A DNA stretch of 64,000 bases from Phascolarctos cinereus (Eukaryota > Chordata > Mammalia > Diprotodontia > Phascolarctidae), in assembly GCF_002099425.1 (NCBI RefSeq), contig NW_018344261.1:769001-833000 (forward strand), read 5' to 3'. The first letter of the stretch is position 1; each line of letters starts with the position of its first letter. Below the pieces are notes generated by a model. It was not told where the DNA came from. It was given only the letters and a program-made list of their open reading frames with translations, and did not search any database. Of the stretch, positions 11,731-22,799 are shown one piece after another. Made by a program: the position numbers and the translations under genes.

Positions 11731-11800
11731 TGTCAGTGTATAGTGATAGGCGCACACACAATAAAATGCTTTAAATATACAGAAGAAAAAAATAGCACAT
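11731..11800 (+). repeat. Old L1 3' end, second part
   Basis: 'aaatatacagaagaaaaaaa' parallels 'aaaatatgcagaagaaag' at about 17505, so the SINE split one L1 tail. Confidence 0.45.
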
Positions 11801-11964
11801 TTTATGTCCACTCTGAACTTAAAACATGAAGCAACATAATTCTGACAGTAAGGCATTTCTTATTTTTCCTAAACTTAACTCATTCAGGTTGCAAAGAGGC
11901 AATCTGGATTCAATAAATAAGTCCAATTTATTCATTTAAATTGAAGGGTCTTAGAATTTTTTAA

Positions 11965-13734
11965 GCAAAACCTGCCATTTCCTTCCCCGCTGGTAAATGA
12001 AACAGCTCTCTCTTCAAAATGAAAGGAAGAGACTGACTAGTGAAGATCGTCTGGGATGGTATAGGGACAGTACTGCTAGACACAAAATAATCGATGCTAT
12101 GTCCTTCTACCAGTTTTTCATAGCTCAACAGCACCACAGTTCTTGCTTCCTTGGGTTGCCATGGTAACCAACAGTCCCAGAACTTAGCCCTGTGACAGTT
12201 GGACTTGGGAGCTCTTTTTTGGAGTCTCAGATCCAACAGTTTCTGTTCCTGATGTGGTTTCCCATATAGGAAGAAGGGCTGTCACACACTCAGTAGCCTC
12301 CTTTGCCTGCAAGGACAAACTCGGTCATGGGAAGCATGAGAATTGGATGATCACTCAAGAATAGGAGCAAAGTATCAGCAACTTTCTGCTGTTTCTTCAG
12401 ATGAGGAAGATCTGAAAGACCAGACCCAGGCTCTGACCCTTTAAACACTATGTCCTCCCAGAGTGATGGCACAGACACAGAGATTAGCAGCTCCGAGTCC
12501 AATAGCCTCTCTGTAGGCTATTTTCCTTCACAGGAACAGTCTCTCACAGGGTGATTCCATCCATTTCCTCCCACCCAGACAAAGGAGCATGGCTAACCAA
12601 AAGCACAGGGAGACCAAAGGAAGACATAGCCAAGTTCAGACGAGCCCAGAACAATTTTCCACAGTTTTTCCAACCCTAGCATGGGATATTGATCTGGGCC
12701 CTGACCAAGCAGACAGAGAAAATAACTGGGCAGTCATGAAGCAGTCATGAAGCGAGAACAAAATACACACCGACTACAGGGTAGCTAGACTGTTTTGCTC
12801 AAAAGCTGGAAACAGATAGTCTTATCCCTGGATCACTTCCAAAACAAGATTCCCAGATCACCACAGTTTCCCTTCTAGAAACCACTAAAACCACCACTAA
12901 GTCCATCCAAGATGAGAATATGCCTCCAAACTTTCTAACTGTTCAACTGGCAGAAGATATACAACCAGCCATGCCACAGGAGTACCAGCTCAGAGCAACA
13001 AAAGAGGTTAAGTATACATAATACTCTGTGGATGTTGCATTGGGAAATCACTTTCCAAAAGACTACCAAGCAAGAGGAAGGGAGGGAGGTGGAGAGGACA
13101 AAATGAAGGGATGCTGTGGGAAAGCCCAAAACTGAGCCTTAGATAGAACATACTAGAACTGCTGAAGCAGTTTGGGATGGTAGGAAAGTTTTTTTGAAGG
13201 AAAAAGATTATCCTTCAAAGTAGAAGAGAGTATGAAGACAACGGGGAGTAGAGGGAAAATCACAGGGAAATAAATATGAACTAGGCAATTCTTACGGGAT
13301 TAAATATTAAAATGATGGACCAAACACTATGTAAATTTCCTCCTCTCTAATGAGGCAAGAGGAAAGTCATTCTTTTCCATGTTAGTTGGCGTAACCCCTC
13401 ATTTCCTTGGCAGAAGGAGACTTGGCAGTACAGGAAGGAGACAGCAAGCTATGAGAATAACAGAGCAAGCTCTGGAGAATCTTCTTTGCTACCCACAGGA
13501 AAGAGGGAGGATGACCAGCCTCCACCTTCCCCAGGTATACAGTCGCTGTGCTGTTTAAACATAAGCCGGTTTCTTCCGATGGTTAAGGGAACAAGTCACT
13601 TCCTCCTCACTCTCAGCAAGGGAGTAGTCCCAAAACAAGGCCACCGAGGGCACAAAACTGCAAGTCCCAAAAAGACATCGCTCATAGAGAGAAAGGAGAG
13701 TCCAACCCCAGGACACTCCAAAATCTACTGACCC
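11965..13734 (+). pseudogene. Unidentified coding-like locus, fragmented frames
   Basis: A repeat-free stretch of relatively high GC holds consecutive open segments of protein-like composition in changing frames: 11997-12167 (57 codons from an ATG, including GWYRDSTARHKIIDA), 12188-12361, 12340-12441, 12450-12554 (starts MSSQSDGTDTEISSSESNS), 12551-12679, 12676-12750, 12785-13018 (78 codons) and 13354-13731 (125 codons to the stop, proline/serine/lysine-rich, ending GHSKIY). An exact 11-bp tandem duplication (gcagtcatgaa at 12730-12740 and 12741-12751) shifts the frame. I do not recognise the protein. It could be a decayed retrocopy, a decayed single-copy gene, or several exons: 'ctcatttccttggcag' before 13414 and 'ccccag|gtatac' near 13534 look like splice sites. 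Two reverse open frames (11961-12236, 12290-12502) overlap, so chance openness is a real alternative. No motif supports a virus-like origin. Confidence 0.32.
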
Positions 13735-13769
13735 AAAGCCTGAACTTTGTAATAGCTAACAGTGAATTA

Positions 13770-15105
13770 GCGTCCAATTTTTCCCATTCCTCTCCAACTT
13801 CTTCCCACTTCCTCTCCAACATTTATCAATTTCCTTTTCTGTTGTATTAGCCAATCTGATAGATGTGAAGTTATTTTAATTTGTATTTCTCTAATCAATA
13901 GTGATTTAGAGCATTTTTTCTTATGACTATAGATACCTTTAATTTCTTTATCTGAAAACTGTTCATATTCTTTGACCATTTATCATTTGGTAAATGGCTT
14001 GTATTCTTATAAATTTGACAAATGAAGCCTTTATCAGAGACATTTGCTGTAAAAGTTGGTTCGCAGCTTTCTGCTTTCCTTCTAATCTCAGCTGCATTGC
14101 TTTTGTTTGTGCAAAACCTTTTAAATTCAATATAATAAAAATTATCTTTTTTACATTTTTCAATGCTCTCTGGCTCTCATTTGGTCATCAGTTCTTCCCT
14201 TTTCCATAGATCTGACAAGAAAACTATTCCTTGCTCTCATAATTTGTTTATGGTATCATCTTTTATGCCTAAATCATGTATTCATTTTGACCGTATCTTG
14301 GTCTATACCTACTTTATGCCGTATTGTTCTCAAATTTTCCCAACAGTTTTTGACAAATAGTGAGTTCTTGTCACAAAAGCTGGGGTCTTTGTTTTTATAA
14401 AACAGTAGGTTACTATGGTCACTCTGTCTATTCCACTGATCCACCACTCTGTTTCTTAGCCAGTACCAGATAGTTTTAATGATTGCTGCTTCATAACAAA
14501 GTTTGAGATCTAATACTTCTAGGCCATCTTCTTTTGTATTTTTTTTCCATTAATTCCCTTGATATTCTTAACCTTTTGTTCTTCTAGATGAATTTTGTTA
14601 TTTTTTTCTAGCTTTATAAAATAGCATTATCTATGAGATAATTATTTGGTAGTTTGATGGTATGGCACTGAATAAATAAATTAGTTTAGGCAGAATTGTC
14701 ATTTTTATAATATTGGCTCAGCCTATCCAGAAGTAATTGATATTTTTCCAACTGTTTAGATCTAACTTTATTTGTGTGAAAAGTATTTTGTAATTGCGTT
14801 CATATAGTTCCTGGCAGGTAGAGTCCCAAGTATTTTCTGCTGTCTACAGTTATTTTAATTGGAATTTCTCTTTCTATCTCTTACTCCTGGCTTTTGTTGG
14901 TAATACATAGAAATACTAGTGATCCATATCATTTTATATCCTGCAACCGTTGATTCTCAAAGTACACCATCACGTCATCTGCAAAGAGTGACAGTTTTGT
15001 TTCCTCATTGCATATTTTCGTTCCTTCAATTTATTTTTCTTCTCTTATTGCTATAGCTAACATTCCTAGTACACTACAGAACAATGGTGATGTTGAATGG
15101 TTTGA
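13770..15105 (-). repeat. L1 LINE, antisense, ORF2 3' half
   Basis: Reversed L1 ORF2/3' sequence throughout: 'taatttgtatttctctaatc', 'ttctgctttccttctaatct', 'gaaaactattccttgctctc', 'tccactgatccaccactctg', 'cgtcatctgcaaagagtgac' (the complement of the RT active-site region). Truncated at its 5' end near 15105. Frames of 65-105 codons here are reverse shadows. Confidence 0.88.
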
Positions 15106-15129
15106 CACCAAAATGGATATGATTATCAG

Positions 15130-15362
15130 TAGAAATGACATTAAAGAATATGCATTGCCATTTGTTGTGCCTCTGTTCCCTAAGTGTCAGAGGATCTTTT
15201 TATCTTACATGAAGCTGAAACCTCTCGTATTTGTTACATCCACCATCAGAATGTACCTTGAAAGCAGAGACTGTCTTGCTTTTCAATTTGTATCCCTACC
15301 ATTTAGTACAGTGCTTGGCACATAGGAAGCACTTAATAAATGCTTTATTCATTCATTCCATA
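15130..15362 (+). repeat. L2 LINE 3' end
   Basis: 'ttgaaagcagagactgtctt', 'agtacagtgcttggcacata', 'ggaagcacttaataaatgct', 'ttattcattcattcc' is a well-preserved L2 tail. The first ~100 bp are assigned only weakly. Confidence 0.8.
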
Positions 15363-15790
15363 ACTAAAGTCATGATTAACAAAATTAAAATTGTAAGGAG
15401 ATGAAGGAGTTTTAAATGTCATCCTCTTGTATACTCAATTCATTACAAAGGCAAATTAAATTAGCACATTTCAAATTGGCAAAATTCAAACACATTGCCA
15501 AACTACAACAGGAGCCCTGGTATTTGGTTGCATTTCTGACATATTTAGCAGCCTTGTATAAACCTGCTTAACAGGAGTCAACCAGTCTCTCAAGATTCAA
15601 GTGTTCATCTTAGCAGAATTGTATGACCAGAATGCTGGCAATTCTCTTAATACTGCTCTTAACCATATGGACACTGAGAGATGGCCTTCAAGGTCCTTGC
15701 ACTGAAGAAGTTCAACTTGACAAAGTTCATGCTACTTGACCTGGGCTCCTGAAGAGTCAGACCTTGGCTAATTCCATTTAGAGCCTCTTA
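15363..15790. other. No recognised gene or repeat
   Basis: Single-copy-looking AT-rich sequence without an open frame worth calling. Confidence 0.45.
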
Positions 15791-15794
15791 ATGA

Positions 15795-16040
15795 GACAGT
15801 TAAGTAGAGTAAAGGAGAGCACACTTAACTTGGAGTCATGAAAACCCAAGTCCATATTCTGCCTCAGTCACTTCCTGGCTGTGTGATATAGAACAAGCCA
15901 TTAAACCTCTCTCATTCTCAGCTTCCTCATCTGTAGAACAGGGTGAAATTGTATCTGCCCCACAGGATTGTTGTGAGTGAAGATCAAAGGAAGTAGTTGA
16001 AAGAAAGCACTTTGCAAAACGCAAAGTGCCAGTGTCCTTG
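15795..16040 (+). repeat. MIR SINE, near full length
   Basis: 'tctgcctcagtcacttcctg', 'gctgtgtgatatagaacaag', 'cagcttcctcatctgtagaa', 'ggattgttgtgagtgaagat', 'gaaagcactttgc'. The order is that of a nearly complete MIR. Confidence 0.85.
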
Positions 16041-16766
16041 TTCTCATTGAGAAGCCTCACACTGGTACAACATCTCAGCTCAACAGGTGGCTGGATTTCC
16101 TCTTCATAGCTTGACTTTCAACTGCCAGGCATAGTTTCTCTTAAATTTGATCTGGGAAAGTCCACTCTTTGTATGAGATAAAGCATAATCCCATTTTAGC
16201 ACTTGGTTTAATATATCAATTTATTATTTATTAATTATATTATTAGTACATGAAGTGCCAAAATGGGACTATACTTTGTTATTACATCTGTTAATTATCC
16301 TTTACTCTCTTTGATTACAAGGAGAAGCAGGGGAAGGGGACCAAACTCTCCCTAAGACATGAAGTGCTTTGCATTTATAATTTGCTATCAGTTAGGCTTT
16401 TGGGACTATCCAAAAAACTTTAGTCTTCTATTACAAGCACAAAAATATTTCAATATTTAGAACTTTACATCAACTAAAATGATCCAAAAGTCACCCATAA
16501 TAATACTATAAAAAAGGCTGGCATCATATATAGCTGTTTAAACTAGCCACATGTTAATTAAAATGTTAGTTAACAATCCACACTCTATAAAGATGAGGGA
16601 GTAACAAACAGTAGCATAAGCTAAATAATAATAGGGCTGGGACAAATAAATATAAGAATTTAAATTTTGTTTATATTTAGGATGAGGATCAATAAAAATT
16701 AACTAGCTGTATAGTTCTGGAAAAATCACTTTAACCTAGTTGGACCTCTCAGTATTCTACCCTTTA
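16041..16766. other. No recognised gene or repeat
   Basis: AT-rich. The phrase 'catgaagtgc' occurs twice (about 16250 and 16360), but no larger duplication is visible. Confidence 0.45.
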
Positions 16767-16780
16767 AAATGAGGGGATAG

Positions 16781-16938
16781 AGGGGTAGCTAGGTGGTACA
16801 GTGGATAGAGCACTGGCCCTGAAGTCAGGAGGACCTGAGTTCAAATCGGCCTCAGACCAAACACTTCACACTTACTAGCTGGTGTGACCCTGGGCAAGTC
16901 ACTTGACCCCAACTGCCTAAAAAAATAATAATAAAACA
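16781..16938 (+). repeat. CORE-SINE (WSINE1/Mar1 type) with TSD
   Basis: 'ggggtagctaggtggtacag' to an A-rich tail. Flanked by 'aaaatgaggggatag' (16766-16780) and 'aaaatgaagggatag' (16940-16954), a target-site duplication with one mismatch. Confidence 0.92.
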
Positions 16939-16954
16939 AAAATGAAGGGATAGG

Positions 16955-17510
16955 ACTAAATAATTTCTGGAAAGCAATTTGGAACAGTACTCCAAAACTC
17001 AATAAAGCATGCTTTGACCAACGTGTGCCACTACTAGGCCTAGATCTCAAAAAGATCAAAGAGAGAGGAAGAAGATTCATAAGTACAAAAATACTGATAG
17101 CAATGCTTGTTGTTATAGAAAAGAAGTAGAAACAGTGGGGATGGCTAAACAACTTGTAAGATAACAAATAGGAAGGTTTCAGAGAAACATAGGAAGTCTT
17201 GTATGAACAGATGGAGAGCGAAGTGAGCAGAATCTGAAAACCATGATGACCACAATAATGTAAAGAAAAACAAGTTGAAAGACTTTAGGACTTTGAATAA
17301 TTCAGTGACCAATCGTGAATTTAGAAGCCTGGTGATGAAGGATGGCTCCTGTCTCTTGGAAGAAAGTGAGGAACCTGCGGCCTTGAGGCCACATTTTAGG
17401 ACATGACCAATATGTTCATTTGTTTTGCTTGACTGTATTTATTTGTGATGTGGTAATGCGATGTACCAAAAAAAGAAAAAACCCCAAAATATCAATGGAA
17501 CATTTTAAAA
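16955..17510 (+). repeat. L1 3' end
   Basis: 'tttctggaaagcaatttgga', 'ccactactaggcctagatct', 'gtttcagagaaacataggaa', 'agcgaagtgagcagaatctg', 'gcttgactgtatttatttgt' are the end of L1 ORF2 and 3'UTR in an older subfamily. Confidence 0.75.
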
Positions 17511-18980
17511 TATGCAGAAGAAAGTTCAGAAAGAGGCAGCAATTATATTACTATCCTGTTACATGTAATGCTTACTTTAAAATCTCTTAACAGAGATTCA
17601 TGAGTTCATAAACAATCCTATTTTTTTCTTCTTTGTATTAGAAATGTTTAATGTTTAATTTCATAATTTAAAAAATTTAATTTTTAAAAAAGGGAAAAAA
17701 ACCCTACATAGCTCATAGCTCAACTTCATATCCTAAGGCAGAAGTTATTTTTCCAGGGACTATACACTACTAATCTCAATGAACAGAGTATATTCTCATT
17801 TTTACACAAACAAAATAAGAAGCTCATTAGATAAAACTCACCGAAGGACCTAACTGGAAAGAGAAATGCTTTCAATCATGTCCTAAGAGATTTCTTGGCC
17901 TACATCAAGGAATTACAAAAGGCAACTTCTGTTCATTTCCAACTCTCTATCCCAAGAAATAAAAACTTTTACTCATTAGAACTTAAGTGTTGTATTCTTT
18001 TAAAAATCCTTAGAGCTCATTTTTCAGGATATATTATAGGACAAACACACTATTTTTGTAATGTGATGTTATAACAAACACATTCATCCTGGCAACTAGT
18101 AGACTTCTGGGAAGCTAGCTGAACAAAAATGTAACAAAAGAATGCAGTTCTTTAGCATTCCACTGACAACAGCAACAGAAGGGCAAGAAGATAACTGAAA
18201 CCTTCGAAAGAAAAACGGTTTTCAGAAAACAAACCAAAAGAAAAATCACCAAAAGCAAGAAAAAGCCCAAGTTTTACATTTGTTCATTAAACAAAAATCA
18301 TTTTATTATTTTGGTCTAGCGGCATAGATAACTATTGATGTTACAAGATTTGACCTTCTAATGAGTATAAAAATTTTATGAAAATAGCTTTGAATGCCAG
18401 GTCAGTTGCCTGAATGCAATGACTCCCACAAATGACTTCCAAATTTCCATCAAGCACTTTGCCATTTACAAATTCAAAGAAAATACATATATAATAAAAG
18501 TAGGAACACTAAAACTGGCCTAGCATTTAAAATTAATAACACGGAATTTTAATCTCACTGGATCTGGGCAAACGAGCCTTTCCAAATGAGGATCTATTTA
18601 GAGTGACTCAAAAACTTTTTATTCTGTGAGAAGTAGAATAAAGAAATCCTTGCCCATATGGCAATCAGGACTCTGGCCTTTCAAAAATTTATCAAAGCAA
18701 AGCTCTTAAAACACATTTATTATTAGTTTTTTATTTTATCACACGCAAAAAAGAGCTATTTGGCAGTAATACTAAGAGTTTTTACGGTGACAATATTCTA
18801 AAAGATTCAAAGTGTTCTGCTTTTCAGAATATGGGCAAGACCATACACAATAGATGCTCACCCACTAGAAAAGGGCAAGCAAATAGGCTTTGATCAAATC
18901 AGATTTCAGACTTTATCTTTAAGGGATAATCAGATGGTAAGATTATAAATAAGGTCAACTCCATCAACATCAAGGACTAG
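17511..18980. other. No recognised gene or repeat
   Basis: About 1.4 kb without a repeat I can name and without a long coding frame. The start may still be L1 tail (A/T-rich to about 17700). It could hold conserved non-coding elements, which cannot be judged without alignment. Confidence 0.4.
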
Positions 18981-18984
18981 TGAT

Positions 18985-19150
18985 TCCACAGATGAAGATC
19001 TTAACTGTTCTTTATAGTCTTAGAGAGTTTCCAGAGGTCCAAAGACTTGCTTAGTCTAACAGCTAATATCAGTCAGAGACTGGCCTTGAACCGAGGGTTT
19101 GGTTTTGTTTTGTTTTGTTTTAATTCAAGACCAGTGCTCTATCAAGTTAA
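18985..19150 (-). repeat. MIR SINE, reversed, with (TTTTG)n
   Basis: 'gacttgcttagtctaacagc' and 'aagaccagtgctctatcaag' fit reversed MIR. A 'ttttgttttgttttgtttt' run lies inside. Confidence 0.5.
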
Positions 19151-19224
19151 TAAATTACACTCAGTCGTGTCATACTTAAAGTACTGCATTATCTAAAAGC
19201 AATTCTAAAAGCAAATCTATTAAA

Positions 19225-19405
19225 GCTATTCATTATCTCATTTAATGTTCATAATTACTGAATGAGGTAAGGTAGTCCAAGTATAGTTAGCCTTTTTTCT
19301 TTTAACAGCTGAAGAACTTTGAAAAATGCTTACATAATTTAACTTGGGCTACATAGCTATTATGTGACAAAGCCTGCACTTGAACCCTTCTGACTCTCAT
19401 TGTTT
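19225..19405 (-). repeat. MIR SINE, reversed
   Basis: 'ttatctcatttaatgttcat', 'gaatgaggtaaggtagt', 'cctgcacttgaacccttctg' are reversed MIR blocks. Confidence 0.65.
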
Positions 19406-19685
19406 TCTTCTACAACAACTGAATGGTTAGCCCTCAGTCAATGAATGAAAATTATTTCTATCATGGACTTCATGATTTATGTATTTGAAGAATTAAGTTG
19501 ACTGTAAAACCAACTCTCCTTTCTGCACTTTCAATAATAGTGGGGGAAATTGTACCAAAAAGGATAATTCCCCAGAAATATTAATAAATGAACAATTTCT
19601 CAGAGAGTAGCTTGTTATTGTATAATACTGGCAGCTTTATGACAGATGATATAATTTTTAAGTGATAAGAAATACAGTTTAGGGA

Positions 19686-19725
19686 ACCATATATATACAT
19701 GTATATATATATATATATATATAAA
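19686..19725. repeat. (TA)n microsatellite
   Basis: 'atatatacatgtatatatat' continuing as alternating T/A. It explains the isoleucine/tyrosine-rich reverse frame over it. Confidence 0.9.
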
Positions 19726-19744
19726 ATATTCTTTAATATTCTAT

Positions 19745-19851
19745 CAATTAATAAGCTCTTATTAAAAGCCCATGTGTACCCACTGCTAGTCACACAGGGT
19801 ACAAATGCAAGTGGTAATTCCCTTAAGACTTGGCATTCTAATTGAACAACA
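19745..19851 (-). repeat. L2 3' end fragment
   Basis: 'aataagctcttattaaaagc', 'gggtacaaatgcaagtggta' is the reversed L2 tail, abutting the L1 scrap at 19852. Confidence 0.6.
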
Positions 19852-19910
19852 CATCAATGAACTTCCTAAGAAAAAAATCCCCGGGACCAGATGGGTTCAC
19901 AAGAATGTAA
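19852..19910 (+). repeat. Short L1 ORF2 scrap
   Basis: 'atcaatgaacttcctaagaa', 'ccccgggaccagatgggttc' is the conserved pre-RT block also present at 48700 and 53055. Confidence 0.75.
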
Positions 19911-20845
19911 CCTCTATGACACCACAGCTCATGTCTAATTTATTTTTTTAATCTCTAATGTATAATAAATGTATACTCCATCTATGAATAGTTTGATATC
20001 TTCTATGTAATCCACAAGGGGACCGTGTCATGCTATGGGCCATATGAAGGGCAAAAATAATACTGTGTCATACAAAATAAGAGGGTCCAGACCTTTGTTA
20101 ACACAACTAATATGCCTTCCAGTGGCAAGGGGTGGCCCTAACCAACCCAAATGTTTTTGCTTAATTTTTTTTATATTTAAGGTCCATTTTTTTCACCAAA
20201 CTGCCAGCTGGAGTTAGGTATACCACCTATGGAACTGTGCATGAGGATAAATAGCCTCTAGAAATACTGAACTGGGAAAATTGCCCTCATTGGCACTATT
20301 ATTTAACCAATGGGTCCAAAATGCTTAATATTTATTTATTCTCAATAAAAAGGAATGGTTAAATTATTTCATTCTTATTTGTGGCTGTTTGTGCAAGCAA
20401 CCTAGTTCCCTACCTACACCAGTAAAAACCTAAAAATATTGGCAAATCAAACAATTATCAAGGAATCCAATGAGAAACCACAGTAATATGGCCTTCTAAG
20501 TTTTACTTTTAGCTTAGACAAGTAAGAAAATAGAATATCCATGTTTGCTATATTTGCTCGATTCTAAGCCAAATCAACTATTAATTAAAACAAAGGATAA
20601 TCTGAGTCTGCCTAGAGATGGTCCGAGTGTCAACTGGAGGCTAAATAGATCAGACCACTATGTTTCTTAGAGAAAACTAATTTTCTGTTGGTTCTGCAGT
20701 TTCTCCTTTGTTCAGGATTCAGTGATAATGTACTCACTGATATCCAGGCTTTCTAGACCTTTGACCTACAGATCTGCCTAATTTGAATACTCAAGTTACA
20801 ATGAAGTGGAATACATAGAATGGGATGTGATGGGAAGGAATGGGA
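19911..20845. other. No recognised gene or repeat
   Basis: A 60-codon frame at 20035-20217 has no motif. The sequence looks single-copy. Confidence 0.45.
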
Positions 20846-20849
20846 AGGG

Positions 20850-21020
20850 ATCTTAGCCCTAGAAGAGAATTTAGAGATCATCTCATCTAATGCTTTCATT
20901 AAAAGATAAAGAAATTAAACCCCAGAGAAGCTGGGTGATTTGCCCATGGTCATGTAACCAGCAAGCTACCATGGAAGAACTAGACCCAGAACCCCTTTTT
21001 TACTGCTACTCCAACTTTTA
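20850..21020 (-). repeat. MIR SINE, reversed
   Basis: 'gagaatttagagatcatctc', 'aaattaaaccccagagaagc', 'gatttgcccatggtcatgta'. Confidence 0.75.
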
Positions 21021-21119
21021 CCTAAACCCACATCAACTGCCTTTTAAACATGATAAGATGCATTTCTAACTCTGGTAATTGTGCTCAAGGCAAAGATTTG
21101 AGAGGATTACCATCATAAT

Positions 21120-21133
21120 TGGGGGGGGGGGGA
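21120..21133. repeat. Poly-G run
   Basis: An uninterrupted G run inside otherwise ordinary sequence. The length may be a sequencing or assembly estimate. Confidence 0.85.
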
Positions 21134-21369
21134 GAAAGCCAATCAGGCAACTTGGCTTAAAGTAATGTTGGAAAAATTATTTAAATATTTGGAGCAGAGG
21201 GGAAGAAAATGGTGTAAATTATATGGTATCTTAACTTTTTCTGAGATTTGAGTATCAGTCTAATTCTTTTTTTATTTTTTAAAGGGTAGACCTGTGATTT
21301 TACTAATGTGAAGATTCCCTCTACTAATGCTGATCAGCAACTGGCCTGTAATTTATAGTGTAAAAGAAC

Positions 21370-21490
21370 TGCCAGGGGAAATTAAAGATTAAGTGACTGG
21401 CTCAAGGTCATATAGCCAGTGTGTTTTAGATGCAGGGCTTAAATCCCATGTTCTTGACTAAGGTTAGCTCTCTAGCCAATATACCATGCT
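21370..21490 (-). repeat. MIR SINE, reversed
   Basis: 'gtgactggctcaaggtcata', 'tagccagtgtgttttagatg' fit reversed MIR. Confidence 0.7.
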
Positions 21491-21684
21491 ATGGCTCATG
21501 AATTCCAAATATCATTTTGGAAATAAGTTTGTCATAATTTAATGTTAATATCCAGAATGCTTATTAAATATAAGATCAACAAACATAATTTTAACTTCAT
21601 ACATACTCAGTGACTCAGCAGAAGATATCTGTAGCATATTGTTTGTCTGCTCAAAGAATTTGTCATAATCTACTTTATATTACA

Positions 21685-21815
21685 GGTATTTGTATACCTT
21701 CTCCTGAGCTGTAAATTCCTTAAGGGAAAGAGTTATGACTTTTTTATTATTATTATTATTGTAGTATTAAAATACTCATTTTACACGGTAGACATTCAAT
21801 AAAGATTTGTTTTAC
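21685..21815 (+). repeat. L2 3' tail with (TTA)n
   Basis: 'gagctgtaaattccttaagg', then a 'ttattattattattattg' run, then 'gtagacattcaataaagatt'. Confidence 0.65.
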
Positions 21816-22635
21816 AGATGACAGAACAAATATTTTAAAGTACTAAAATGGCCTATACTATACATAAGGTTAAATTCTTTGAGTATAGGGAATATATTTA
21901 ATGTGCATAGAGTATTCTGTACCTTTGAAATAATTAATAACTCTTTATTACTTTCCAGCTAAGTTCCAAAAGTATAGGCTTTTAATGACTGTTAAATGAC
22001 CATAACAGAATAAGGTTTTAGAAGCAAGAAAAAAAGCTTGGGGAGGGGGAGGAGGAGAGAATCATTTTATAAATTAAATTCCCAGAGACTTATGCTATAC
22101 ATAGAAAGATAATGTTAAAATTAAGTATTTAGTACAGGAGAGTCTAAATTACAATGCATACATCTGAGAGGGAGTTACTCAAGGCCAGAATCAATTTATA
22201 TCTGGAATACAGAATATAGTTATTACTTACTATGCCTTAAGGAAGTAAATGGCATTCAAAAAAATGCCAGAGTTTTACAAGATTCCAGGAATGAACATTG
22301 CTTTGAGGATGGAGACTACTTACATTCCAAAAAAAGGACTTTAACACCGATCTTTGCCAGGGTTCTGTGGATCTTGCAGATGATTAAGTTAATCCATAAA
22401 CTCTTTACACTGACCTGAGGAGGGAACACAAAAGAGAAGAAATGTTGTAGAATAAACTATAGTGCAATTCCTTTACAAGCAAAAGACTAATGAAAACTTG
22501 GGCTTCATGTAGTATATGTTAATAAAGAATTTTAAAACATAGGACTAGAAGACAGGTAGTGCAACTTCTTTCTTTCTTTCCTTTCTTCCTTCTCTAAACA
22601 TTTCCACTATAATTTGTAGTATTTTTTTTTAAAAA
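21816..22635. other. No recognised gene or repeat
   Basis: AT-rich, with purine-rich 'ggggagggggaggaggagag' near 22040 and a short 'tttctttctttcctttcttc' tract near 22570. Confidence 0.45.
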
Positions 22636-22639
22636 GCCT

Positions 22640-22795
22640 AAATTTTGAGGCAGAAGACCTGGATTTAAATCCTTTGCCATTTATAATCTCCATAATGATA
22701 GAAAGGCAAATCATTTGTCTTTACTATTAATCTCACAACTGCTTTGAGAAAAGCACTTAGTAAACTATATAAATGTGAGTCATTATTAAAGATAT
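22640..22795 (+). repeat. MIR SINE
   Basis: 'ggcagaagacctggatttaa', 'atcctttgccatttataatc', 'caactgctttgagaaaagca', 'aaatgtgagtcattatta'. Confidence 0.7.
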
Positions 22796-22799
22796 AGCA

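Noticed and set aside
15008-15325. 105-codon forward frame
   Set aside because: It spans the junction of an antisense L1 and a sense L2 3' end. The continuity is accidental.
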